A stretch of DNA of 28,382 nt. It comes from CAZYYO01 sp964650965. GTDB lineage: Bacteria; Bacillota; Clostridia; Lachnospirales; Lachnospiraceae. Positions 7,290-15,070 of the stretch are shown here, piece after piece (positions within the stretch are counted from its first letter, which is position 1; each line of letters starts with the position of its first letter). The notes beneath the pieces were generated by a model. The model did not search any database, was not told the DNA's origin, and saw only the letters and a list, made by a program, of their open reading frames with translations. The translations under genes and the position numbers were made by a program. The stretch is from positions 1 to 28,382 of the forward strand of contig CAZYYO010000033.1 of assembly GCA_964650965.1 (NCBI GenBank), read 5' to 3'.

Positions 7290-7901
7290 ATGAAGGGATT
7301 AGTAAGAAAAGATTTGTATATGGTTTGGAAATATTGCAGAGCATTGTTATTTATTATGCTGGTCTTTGCTGTTTGCTCTGTGGGCACAGACAGTCAATTT
7401 GCCATGTTTTACCCAGCGGTATTGGCTGGAATCCTTCCGGTTAATATTGTATCTTATGATGAACACAGTCGTTGGAATATCTATAGTGATGTGCTTCCGG
7501 TATCCAGAGCACAGCAGGTTGCCAGTAAATATATTATTTCTCTCATGGGAATTATCGGTGTTGATACCATTATTACCATTGCACAGGTAATCAAAATGAT
7601 GCAAAATAAAACCTTTGACAGTACCAGTTTTATATCTCTTATTGCAGTGTTACTTTTCACATCGGTGATTGGACCTGGGGTATTGCTTCCTTTAATTTTT
7701 AAATTTGGTTCCGAGAAGGGGCGTATTGGATATTATCTGGTTATTGGATTTGTTTGTGCATGTGCGGCAATTTTTATGATGAATGATATTGCTGTGGAGC
7801 TTCCAAGATTTACCACAGGAATTGTATTTGTAGTTGCAGCAGCATTATATGGTCTATCCTGGCTTCTTTCCACAAAATTATATGAAGGCAGAGAATTATA
7901 A
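7290..7901 (+). CDS. ABC-2 type permease (PF13346-like)
   Basis: The 203-aa protein has about six hydrophobic segments (roughly 17-32, 38-54, 82-100, 113-136, 147-164, 175-194). The cytoplasmic motif YDEHSRWNIYSDVLPVSRAQ (56-75), followed by VASKYI, is the hallmark of the ABC2_membrane_5 group found next to GntR-regulated ATPases such as PmtB. It probably forms a homodimer with two copies of the ATPase encoded immediately upstream. The substrate is unknown; known relatives export amphipathic peptides or give resistance to them. The start abuts the upstream stop, with GGAGGAGAG in the end of the ATPase gene as ribosome site. Confidence 0.8.
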   Translation: MKGLVRKDLYMVWKYCRALLFIMLVFAVCSVGTDSQFAMFYPAVLAGILPVNIVSYDEHSRWNIYSDVLPVSRAQQVASKYIISLMGIIGVDTIITIAQVIKMMQNKTFDSTSFISLIAVLLFTSVIGPGVLLPLIFKFGSEKGRIGYYLVIGFVCACAAIFMMNDIAVELPRFTTGIVFVVAAALYGLSWLLSTKLYEGREL

Positions 7902-7909
7902 GAAAAGAT

Positions 7910-7963
7910 GAGAAAAAGCCCCATGACAGGTAGCAAAGAAGCTGCTTGCATGGGACTTTTCTC
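7910..7963. terminator. Long bidirectional terminator between convergent genes
   Basis: The arms run from GAGAAAAAGCCCCATG (7910-7925) to CATGGGACTTTTCTC (7949-7963). They continue inward as CAGGTAGC (7927-7934) with GCTGCTTG (7941-7948), using two G-T wobbles and one bulged A. A-rich and T-rich flanks on the two arms give a U-tract in either direction, which suits its place between the plus-strand permease and the minus-strand FKBP gene. Confidence 0.8.
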
Positions 7964-7972
7964 GTAAATAAA

Positions 7973-9190
7973 TTATTGATAAATTCCGTTAATGGTACAT
8001 TTAAAGGTGGCTTCCTTTCCTGCTAAATCAGGATTACTGCTGTATTCATCGGGGAAGGTTACAACTACGTCAACCTGGTCTCCTACATTGTGACCTATCA
8101 ACTGTTCCTCAAAGTCATCAATATAGGTACCGGAACCAATGGTAAGGCTGGTTCCAGCTCCCTGGGTGTCGCCTCCTTCGAAGGCTACATCATCTACATA
8201 TCCTACATAGTCCAGATTAATGGTATCTCCATCAGCAACAGTAAGGGAGGTATCTGTATTTAATGTGGTTCCAGCAGAACTAGAATCAGAAGTGCTGGTG
8301 TCTGTAGAGTTTGTATCACTAGAGGTGGTGTCACTGGAAGTAGAAGCGTCCGAAGCATTCTTATTCTGATACCAGAAGGCAAATCCTACAATAGCTGCTA
8401 CTAGAACAATCCCTGCAACTACACAGCCAATGGTAATTTTCTTTTTCTTGGCTTTCTCAGCAGAAGGATCCTCTTTCAGGCAACGACGAAGAAATTGTAA
8501 TGTATTCTTATCAGCAAGCTTTTGCTGATTTCCTCTTTTATTCGTGGGGTAATTGTTCTCCTCAATATGCTTTTCCAATAAATCCATTACTGTCTGGCCG
8601 TCCTCATTAGCAGTTGTAATAGAGTAGTCAGAATCCATTAAATCCTTCAAGCGGGCCTGACCGTTATCACATAAGGCAGCAGCATATAGAATATCTACAA
8701 CCGTATTTGCATCTAAGGAAGATGTCTTTACAGGATGAAGCAGTGAAAATGTAGTATTAGAAGAGGCCGCCAGTGCAACATACATTTCCGGTGTGGTATT
8801 CTTTTTCATAATAGCGGTAGGAATCTTCACATTTCCAACAGCCAGAGACAGGGAAAACAGCGCATCAGCTGTCTGGGTGTCATTTAGGTTGAACTTCTTA
8901 TAATGCTTGGTGAGAACCTGATTAATAAAGTCACGATTTCTGCCATTTTCCAGGTCCACCTGGAACATATCCTGGTTGAAATATTCCATCTGAGAAGCCA
9001 GGCAATCCATAATTCGTAAATCCCGTAATGCCACCAGCTGACCATATACCTCTTGGGTGTTATCTAAAGAAGTAATATCAACTGCTTTGGATTTCAGGAT
9101 ACGAAGAACCTCATCCCGATTAAATTTACTAATTGCCTGCGCAAGATCTTCGTAAGTTTCCGGTGCTTTTTCAGCGTTACTCTTTGCCAT
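7973..9190 (-). CDS. Membrane protein with cytoplasmic helical region and extracytoplasmic FKBP (trigger-factor-type) domain
   Basis: The 405-aa protein has three parts. Residues 1-248 are soluble and mainly helical with weak ankyrin-like features (DGQTVMDLLEKHI at 197-209). A Lys-rich stretch (246-251) precedes one membrane segment (253-274). A low-complexity Ser/Thr/Asp linker (280-308) leads to a C-terminal FKBP-like domain (about 316-405). The latter resembles the trigger-factor PPIase: INLDYVGYVDDVAFEGG (324-340), IGSGTYIDDFEEQLIGH (351-367) and TFPDEY (378-383). The positive-inside rule puts the FKBP domain outside, where it could fold or isomerise exported proteins. Its activity is inferred, and the N-terminal part is not recognised as a known family. 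AAAAGGAG (9201-9208) lies upstream of the ATG. It is divergent from a diguanylate cyclase. Confidence 0.72.
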   Translation of the reverse strand: MAKSNAEKAPETYEDLAQAISKFNRDEVLRILKSKAVDITSLDNTQEVYGQLVALRDLRIMDCLASQMEYFNQDMFQVDLENGRNRDFINQVLTKHYKKFNLNDTQTADALFSLSLAVGNVKIPTAIMKKNTTPEMYVALAASSNTTFSLLHPVKTSSLDANTVVDILYAAALCDNGQARLKDLMDSDYSITTANEDGQTVMDLLEKHIEENNYPTNKRGNQQKLADKNTLQFLRRCLKEDPSAEKAKKKKITIGCVVAGIVLVAAIVGFAFWYQNKNASDASTSSDTTSSDTNSTDTSTSDSSSAGTTLNTDTSLTVADGDTINLDYVGYVDDVAFEGGDTQGAGTSLTIGSGTYIDDFEEQLIGHNVGDQVDVVVTFPDEYSSNPDLAGKEATFKCTINGIYQ

Positions 9191-9282
9191 TTTTCCTATA
9201 CTCCTTTTGTATTCATTATCAATATGAAGTCTATTATAGAAATTACATGTGACGAAATCGTGAAGTTTTGCGATAAATTATA

Positions 9283-9318
9283 TACAACTTCTCTGTCTTT
9301 TTCTTAATAGAAGTTGTA
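9283..9318. repeat. 10-bp perfect inverted repeat between the FKBP and GGDEF genes
   Basis: TACAACTTCT (9283-9292) and AGAAGTTGTA (9309-9318) are perfect inverted copies separated by a 16-base T-rich spacer, in the 170-base region shared by two divergent genes. It could be a regulator-binding dyad or a hairpin. No clear promoter hexamers could be assigned to either gene here. Confidence 0.55.
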
Positions 9319-9360
9319 AAATGAAATATATCTACGTTAGAAATGCATTAGGAGATAAAG

Positions 9361-10683
9361 ATGAAGAATACATTTAAGAAGAGTCTTCGTGGCGAAATGC
9401 TTCTTCTTACCGTACTTCCATTGGCTTTATTGGTGGTTTTGGTGATAGGGGTAAGCGTTCGGGCATTTTATTCCTCCATGACAAAGCAGGTGGCATCCGA
9501 GATGGAGGATCAGTGTCAATTAGTGGAGACGATTTACGACAGGCTTTATCCTGGGGAATTTGGAATACAGATGAATTCAGATGGTACATATCGTGTATTA
9601 AAGGGAACGCAGGATATTACCGATACCCAGGAGCTGTTAGGAGAATTTAAAGAGATTCATGGTATGGAGATTTCCATCTTCTGTAAGGGCGTGAGAGTTC
9701 TAACCACTATTTCGGATGAACAGGGAGCACCTTTATCTAGCACCAAGATTTCACCGGTTGTTGAAAATGATATAGAGGCATCTATGCAGGGGCAATTCTA
9801 TCAGTCTGTGACCATTGGCGCAGAACGCTATTTTGCATATTATAAGCCGATTATTTTATCAGATGGAACCCTATACGGTATGATAGGAATCTGTAGACCC
9901 ATTCAGGAGGCCAGGGATTATGTCTATCGGGCCGTGCTGCCAATTATATTGGTATATTTCATTATTACCGTGATTATAGGATTTATCAGTGCCTCCTATT
10001 CCGGCAAGATTGTAGGTTCCATAGAGGAGCTGCAGCGATTTATGAGGGCGGTATCCAATGCAGATTTTTCAGTAGATATTGGTGAGAAGCTGCTGAAGAA
10101 GGAAGATGAGCTGGGAGCATTGGCCCAAATTGGAAGGCGTATGCAGGAGGCTTTGCGCCAGCTGGTGGAATACGATACCTTAACCCAGCTTCATAACAGA
10201 CGAAGCGGAGATGCTTATCTTTCTCAGGTTCATGAGACGGCACAGGAAGAGCATGGACAATATTGCATTGCCATTGGAGATATTGATTTCTTCAAGAAGG
10301 TGAATGACACCTATGGACATGAAGCAGGAGACGAGGTCTTAAAAACGGTAGCAAGAATCTTGAAGAAAAATATGGTAAGCCATGGAATGGCAGTCCGCTG
10401 GGGCGGAGAGGAATTCCTGCTGATTTTTGATCATGATGATTTTAAGGCTGCACATCAATTGTTAGAACAGATTCGCCAGGAGTTGGAAGGAGAAATTCTT
10501 CTGTATCGTGATAAGACGATTCAGGTTACCATGAGCCTGGGTCTGATTCAAGCATCCGGAAGTGAGGATATCGACAATAACTTAAGAATGGTAGATGACC
10601 TGTTATACGAAGCGAAAAGCAGCGGAAGAAACCAGATTTGCTGGAAAGAACAGGAAATAAGGGGAAAGATGAAATGTTTATGA
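9361..10683 (+). CDS. Transmembrane diguanylate cyclase (extracytoplasmic sensor, HAMP, GGDEF)
   Basis: The 440-aa protein has a first membrane helix (about 13-36), an extracytoplasmic Cache-like sensor (37-190), a second helix (192-212), a HAMP-type linker (213-265) and a GGDEF domain (270-427). The active-site motif is GGEEF (348-352), a functional variant. Substrate and metal residues are visible in IGDIDFFKKVNDTYGH (305-320). It would make cyclic-di-GMP from two GTP in response to an external ligand. The inhibitory RxxD site normally six to nine residues before GG is absent (VSHG at 339-342), so product feedback is probably missing. AGGAG (9350-9354) precedes the ATG. A separate promoter lies before the next gene, so it may be monocistronic. 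Confidence 0.9.
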   Translation: MKNTFKKSLRGEMLLLTVLPLALLVVLVIGVSVRAFYSSMTKQVASEMEDQCQLVETIYDRLYPGEFGIQMNSDGTYRVLKGTQDITDTQELLGEFKEIHGMEISIFCKGVRVLTTISDEQGAPLSSTKISPVVENDIEASMQGQFYQSVTIGAERYFAYYKPIILSDGTLYGMIGICRPIQEARDYVYRAVLPIILVYFIITVIIGFISASYSGKIVGSIEELQRFMRAVSNADFSVDIGEKLLKKEDELGALAQIGRRMQEALRQLVEYDTLTQLHNRRSGDAYLSQVHETAQEEHGQYCIAIGDIDFFKKVNDTYGHEAGDEVLKTVARILKKNMVSHGMAVRWGGEEFLLIFDHDDFKAAHQLLEQIRQELEGEILLYRDKTIQVTMSLGLIQASGSEDIDNNLRMVDDLLYEAKSSGRNQICWKEQEIRGKMKCL

Positions 10684-10692
10684 TAGCATCCG

Positions 10693-10721
10693 TTGAATCA
10701 AAGTAATATCAATGATATACT
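10693..10721 (+). promoter_or_regulatory. Promoter of the NSS-HD-EIIC/EAL operon
   Basis: TTGAAT (10693-10698) and TATACT (10716-10721) are 17 bases apart, about 34 bases before the start of the symporter gene. The hexamer matches and spacing are good. Confidence 0.65.
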
Positions 10722-10754
10722 CAAAAATGCAGTAAAATTTGGGAGGATATTTCT

Positions 10755-12125
10755 TTGAAGAACGAAAACAAAGAACGAGTAACTTTCTCAGGAAATCTGG
10801 GATATATATTAGCGGTGGCCGGTTCCGCAGTTGGACTGGGCAATATTTGGCGGTTTCCATATTTGGCAGCAAAATATGGTGGTGGAATCTTTATCCTAGT
10901 ATATTTGATTTTAATGCTGACCTTTGGATATGCACTGATTATCAGTGAAACAGCACTGGGACGAATGACAGCAAAAAGCCCAGTGGGAGCCTTTCACAAA
11001 TTGACCAATAAAAAGTGGGTTCGTGTGGGCGGATGGATGAATGCCATTATTCCCATGCTTATTGTTCCTTATTATTGTGTCATTGGCGGCTGGGTAACCA
11101 AGTATTTGGTAGAATGCGTGACAGGACATGCCAATGAACTGGCACAGGATGGGTATTTTAGTTCCTTTGTAGCAAATTCAGGAAATGTAGAGCTGTGGTT
11201 TGTAGTATTTGCAGTTATGGTATTTCTTGTGGTTATTGCAGGGGTAGAAAATGGAGTAGAAAGAGTATCTAAGATTATGATGCCGATTCTGATTCTATTG
11301 GCTGTGATTACTGCCATATATTCTGTAACCCGCCCGGGAGCTATGGCAGGAGTGAAATATCTTCTTATTCCAGATTTGGACCATTTCTCTATTATGACAG
11401 TGGTAGCAGCTATGGGGCAGATGTTTTATTCCTTATCTATTGCTATGGGAGTGTTGTATACCTATGGCTCATATCTTAAGAAGGATGTGGATATTGAGAA
11501 GACAACCACACAGCTGGAAATCTTTGATACAGGAATTGCACTGTTAGCAGGGTTGATGATTATTCCTGCGGTATTTGCTTTTTCCGGTGGAGACACGGAT
11601 ACGCTGCAGGCAGGACCATCCTTAATGTTTATTACTATTCCCAAAGTCTTTGACAGTATGGGCATGGGAAATCTGGTTGGTTCCATCTTTTTCTTAATGG
11701 TGCTTGTAGCAGCACTCACCAGTGCCATTTCCTTAATGGAAACCAGTGTATCTACCTTGGCGGATGAGTTGGGCTGGAACCGAAATATAAATTGTATTTT
11801 AATGTTTGCAGTTGTACTGATCCTAGGCTCTGCCAGCGCACTAGGGTTTGGCGTATGGGATTTTGTAAGCATTTTTGGCATGAGCATTTTAGACTTTTTT
11901 GATTTTATCACCAACTCGGTTATGATGCCAATTGCAGCATTATTCACCTGCTATCTGGTGGTAAAAGTCGTTGGATGTAAAGGAATTGCCAAAGAAGTGA
12001 AGTTATCCTCAAGCTTTCGACGAGAGAAGCTCTTCCAGACCATGATTCGATTTGTGGTACCTATTTGCCTGATTATTATATTAATCAGTTCTGTGGCAAA
12101 TGTGCTGGGATTTATTAAAATGTAG
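10755..12125 (+). CDS. Sodium-dependent neurotransmitter:sodium symporter family transporter
   Basis: The 456-aa protein has about 11-12 hydrophobic segments and the LeuT-fold family hallmarks. These are GSAVGLGNIWRFPYLAAKYG in helix 1 (the unwound sodium and substrate site), LVAALTSAISLMETSVS around helix 8, and FSGGDTDTLQAGPSLMFI in the loop before helix 7-8. Bacterial NSS proteins take up amino acids with sodium; the amino acid here cannot be told. The start is TTG 10755, with GGGAGG (10741-10746) eight bases upstream. It is the first gene after its own promoter. The HD-domain gene follows after 28 bases, so an amino-acid uptake function is placed in one transcript with a phosphohydrolase and an EIIC-EAL protein. 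Confidence 0.9.
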   Translation: MKNENKERVTFSGNLGYILAVAGSAVGLGNIWRFPYLAAKYGGGIFILVYLILMLTFGYALIISETALGRMTAKSPVGAFHKLTNKKWVRVGGWMNAIIPMLIVPYYCVIGGWVTKYLVECVTGHANELAQDGYFSSFVANSGNVELWFVVFAVMVFLVVIAGVENGVERVSKIMMPILILLAVITAIYSVTRPGAMAGVKYLLIPDLDHFSIMTVVAAMGQMFYSLSIAMGVLYTYGSYLKKDVDIEKTTTQLEIFDTGIALLAGLMIIPAVFAFSGGDTDTLQAGPSLMFITIPKVFDSMGMGNLVGSIFFLMVLVAALTSAISLMETSVSTLADELGWNRNINCILMFAVVLILGSASALGFGVWDFVSIFGMSILDFFDFITNSVMMPIAALFTCYLVVKVVGCKGIAKEVKLSSSFRREKLFQTMIRFVVPICLIIILISSVANVLGFIKM

Positions 12126-12153
12126 AAAAATATTAAAAAAGAAAGACATTCAT

Positions 12154-12939
12154 ATGAAGATTGATAGAACAAAAGTAGAGAATTTTTTTCGGACATATAC
12201 AGGAACATATGATACAACAGATGAAAAAATACAATTAAAGATTCAGCATACCTATCATGTGGCTGCATTATGTGAAGAAATTGCCAGGAATTTGAAGCTT
12301 CCTTCTCAGGATGTGGATTTGGCATGGCTTTGCGGAATGCTTCATGATGTAGGACGATTTGAACAGCTGAAACGCTTTGGCACTTTTATAGACGCAGATT
12401 CTATAGACCATGCTGCCTTTGGAGCACAGCTGCTTTTTCCACAGCAGCAGGAACCACTGATTCGCAGCTTTGTTGAGGAGGATAGTGAAGACGAGCTGAT
12501 ACAGCTTGCCATATTAACGCATAGTGCATATCGTCTGCCGGAGAATTTAGACCAGCGTACCAGGATGTTCTGCGATTTATTAAGGGATGCAGATAAGATA
12601 GATATTCTTCGGGTCAATATTGATGTGCCCATGGAAACAATATATGATTGCAGCACCCGGGAATTGAAAACCTGCACCCTATCACCACAGGTAATGGAAG
12701 CCTTTCAGCAAGAGCATGCCATTCTTCGCAAGCTGAAGAAGACACCGGTGGATCATATTGTGTCACATTTAGCCCTGGTGTTTGAATTGGTATTCCCCAT
12801 AAGCCTTGCAATTGTGCAAAAGCAGGGATGCCTCCAGCAGCTTATGGAATTTTCCTCAGACAATGAGGATACCCAGGCACAGCTGCTTGTAGTAAGGAAA
12901 CACATGGAAGCATATATGAAAAAAGCCATGGAGCAATAA
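12154..12939 (+). CDS. HD-domain phosphohydrolase, function unknown
   Basis: The 261-aa soluble protein has an HD-superfamily metal site: HTYH (H32 and H35), MLHDVGRF (H64 and D65), DH at 85-86, THS (H123) and RDADKID (D145 and D147). The family hydrolyses phosphate esters of nucleotides or phosphonates. It lacks the HD-GYP motif, so it is not a c-di-GMP phosphodiesterase of that class, despite its neighbours. The start is ATG 12154, with a weak GAAAG 8-9 bases upstream; a longer frame from 12100 overlaps the preceding gene and has no ribosome site. It sits between the NSS symporter and the EIIC-EAL gene with short gaps, so co-transcription is likely. The substrate is not predictable. Confidence 0.78.
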   Translation: MKIDRTKVENFFRTYTGTYDTTDEKIQLKIQHTYHVAALCEEIARNLKLPSQDVDLAWLCGMLHDVGRFEQLKRFGTFIDADSIDHAAFGAQLLFPQQQEPLIRSFVEEDSEDELIQLAILTHSAYRLPENLDQRTRMFCDLLRDADKIDILRVNIDVPMETIYDCSTRELKTCTLSPQVMEAFQQEHAILRKLKKTPVDHIVSHLALVFELVFPISLAIVQKQGCLQQLMEFSSDNEDTQAQLLVVRKHMEAYMKKAMEQ

Positions 12940-12985
12940 CAAAAGAGAAAAAAGTTGACCATTCATGAAGTAGGGAGGATATGTC

Positions 12986-15070
12986 ATGTATCAGAGATTA
13001 CTTGTGTTAACTTATGAAATTGAAAATAACAAAATCCTGGAGTCCGTAAAGAAGGGATTCTTAATGCTCATGCCGGTTTTAATGACAGGAGCCCTGGCAC
13101 TGGTTTTGGAAAGCTTTCCCATAACTGGAATGCAACAGTGGTATCTTACAGCTTCCGGCAGCTATCTTTATGCCTTATTGGACAGCATTTATAAGGTAAC
13201 CTATGGGTATCTATCTGTCTATCTGGCAATTAGCATCAGCTATAATTTCTCCAAGCATTTTAACAAGAATAACACGTATCTTCATGTGATTTCCATGATT
13301 ATGTCTACCATATGTGTGATTGCCTGCCTGGGATTTGGAACCAGTGATTTTAAAACGGATAGCTTTGGACCTACCGGAGTATTTACCTCGATTGTTATTT
13401 CTATTTTTTCTACCTGGTCATTCTACATGTTATATCGGAAAATGTTCTGGGAAACCTATCATAAGCAGGAGCGGATTGAGGAGGTGGATTATCATCATTT
13501 ATCCAGTCTGATGGTTCCATTTATTATCTGTGTGATTGCCTTTTTCCTTTTTAATCGTATGCTGGCAGTTCTGTTTCACGTAACCAGCCTGAATCAATTA
13601 TTTGCGGATTTCTTCGGTATGGCATTTCGAAACCTGGGAAATTCCATATGGTCAGGTCTGTTGGTAGTATTTACTGAAAGCCTTTTGTGGTTTTTCGGCA
13701 TTCATGGAGGCAACACCTTAGAACAGGTCCAGCAGAATCTGTTTGTCCCGGCGAATACAGACAGTACTATGATTATTTCTAAGACGTTTATTGATACCTT
13801 TAGTCTTATGGGAGGATGTGGTACAGCCATTTGTCTGTTCCTGGCATTGGCATTATTCTCTCGACAAACCAAGAACCGGGATATTATGAAGGCAGCTGCA
13901 TTTCCATTACTATTCAATGTAAATGAACCCATTGTATTTGGTCTTCCTATTGTGTTTAATCTGAGCCTGCTGATTCCCTTTATTCTGGTTCCAATGGTCT
14001 CCCTTCTGATTGCCTATTTGGCCACCAGGCTTGGGATTATTCCGGTTACATGTACTACGGTAGCATGGACAACACCGGTATTCTTAAGCGGCTATGTTGC
14101 TACGAAAAGTATCTGGGGTGTTGTAGTCCAACTGGTTATAATCGTAGTTGGAACCTTGATTTATGCACCTTTTATATGCATTATGGAGATGGCACATCTT
14201 AAGGGGGAACAGGTCTTTGCAGTGGAAATGGAGCGATTATTTAAGGAGTCCATGGATACAGGAGAAGAGATCCGTTTTCTAAATCAACATAATTCTATTT
14301 CTACGGCGGCAGAATCCCTGCTGACTAAAATGAAACGGGATATCAAGGAGGGCAGCATTGAGGTTTATTATCAGCCACAGATGGCTAAGGGAAATGTAGT
14401 CTATGGTGCAGAAGCACTTTTACGTTGGGATTATGGTGGCAAGAAGATGTTTCCTCCATTGGTGATTCATTTGGCACAGGAAGGGCAGTTGGAGAATGAA
14501 CTTACCTTGGCGATTATGAAGCGGGTCTGTGAAGATATTGTTCGAATCAATGAGTCAACCAATCAGATATTGAAAATATCAGTGAATATATCAGCGGTGC
14601 AGCTCAATGACACGGATTTTATGGCACATATGATAGCAGTGGCACAGAGGTATGGTATTTGCAGTCAGCTGTGTATGGAAGTAACAGAGGATATGACCTT
14701 AGACCATATGGAGCATATTGCTGAAAATGTAGGAATGCTTCATGCCAAGGGAATAGAACTATCTATGGATGATTTCAGCATGGGAAATACATCGCTAAAA
14801 TATTTACAGCGGAATCTGTTCAGCCATGTGAAGCTGGATGGACAGATTGTGCAAAACATGATGGATAATGAACGAAGCCAGGAGATTATTGCATCCATCA
14901 TTCAATTGGGAAAGAGTATTAATTTCCAGGTAGTAGCAGAATACGTGGATTCTGTGGAGAAACGGGATCGTCTTTGGGAATTGGGATGTGATTATCTTCA
15001 GGGATATTTATATAGTCCAGCGGTTCCCGTGGATGAATTTATCTCATTTATGAACGGCAGTGGTAGGTAG
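12986..15070 (+). CDS. PTS EIIC (cellobiose/lactose type) fused to an EAL domain
   Basis: The 694-aa fusion begins with a membrane region (about 20-405) that matches PTS EIIC of the lactose/cellobiose group, with FGIHGGNTLEQV (237-248) and NVNEPIVFGLPIVFN (311-325). An EAL domain (about 445-690) follows. It shows AEALLRW (E476), ISVNIS (N534), MEVTED (E565), SMDDFSMG (D595, D596), HVKLDG (K616), VVAEYVDS (E652) and YLQGY (Q672). The usual AEGVE is AEYVD and the loop DDFG is DDFS, so activity may be reduced. No EIIA or EIIB is encoded nearby, so the EIIC part may sense rather than transport a sugar and control c-di-GMP breakdown. GGGAGG (12973-12978) precedes the ATG. The last 27 bases overlap the convergent phosphodiesterase gene. 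Confidence 0.88.
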   Translation: MYQRLLVLTYEIENNKILESVKKGFLMLMPVLMTGALALVLESFPITGMQQWYLTASGSYLYALLDSIYKVTYGYLSVYLAISISYNFSKHFNKNNTYLHVISMIMSTICVIACLGFGTSDFKTDSFGPTGVFTSIVISIFSTWSFYMLYRKMFWETYHKQERIEEVDYHHLSSLMVPFIICVIAFFLFNRMLAVLFHVTSLNQLFADFFGMAFRNLGNSIWSGLLVVFTESLLWFFGIHGGNTLEQVQQNLFVPANTDSTMIISKTFIDTFSLMGGCGTAICLFLALALFSRQTKNRDIMKAAAFPLLFNVNEPIVFGLPIVFNLSLLIPFILVPMVSLLIAYLATRLGIIPVTCTTVAWTTPVFLSGYVATKSIWGVVVQLVIIVVGTLIYAPFICIMEMAHLKGEQVFAVEMERLFKESMDTGEEIRFLNQHNSISTAAESLLTKMKRDIKEGSIEVYYQPQMAKGNVVYGAEALLRWDYGGKKMFPPLVIHLAQEGQLENELTLAIMKRVCEDIVRINESTNQILKISVNISAVQLNDTDFMAHMIAVAQRYGICSQLCMEVTEDMTLDHMEHIAENVGMLHAKGIELSMDDFSMGNTSLKYLQRNLFSHVKLDGQIVQNMMDNERSQEIIASIIQLGKSINFQVVAEYVDSVEKRDRLWELGCDYLQGYLYSPAVPVDEFISFMNGSGR

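Noticed and set aside
11462..11947. 161-aa minus-strand ORF inside the NSS symporter gene
   Set aside because: It is a shadow of hydrophobic coding sequence, with no ribosome site and no motif.
12154..12939. HD protein as an HD-GYP c-di-GMP phosphodiesterase
   Set aside because: The GYP motif and the surrounding conserved residues of that class are absent; only the general HD metal site is visible.
12955..12960. TTGACC as a -35 for the EIIC-EAL gene
   Set aside because: A -10 at the right spacing would fall on the start codon region and none matches, so the gene is more likely read from the upstream promoter.
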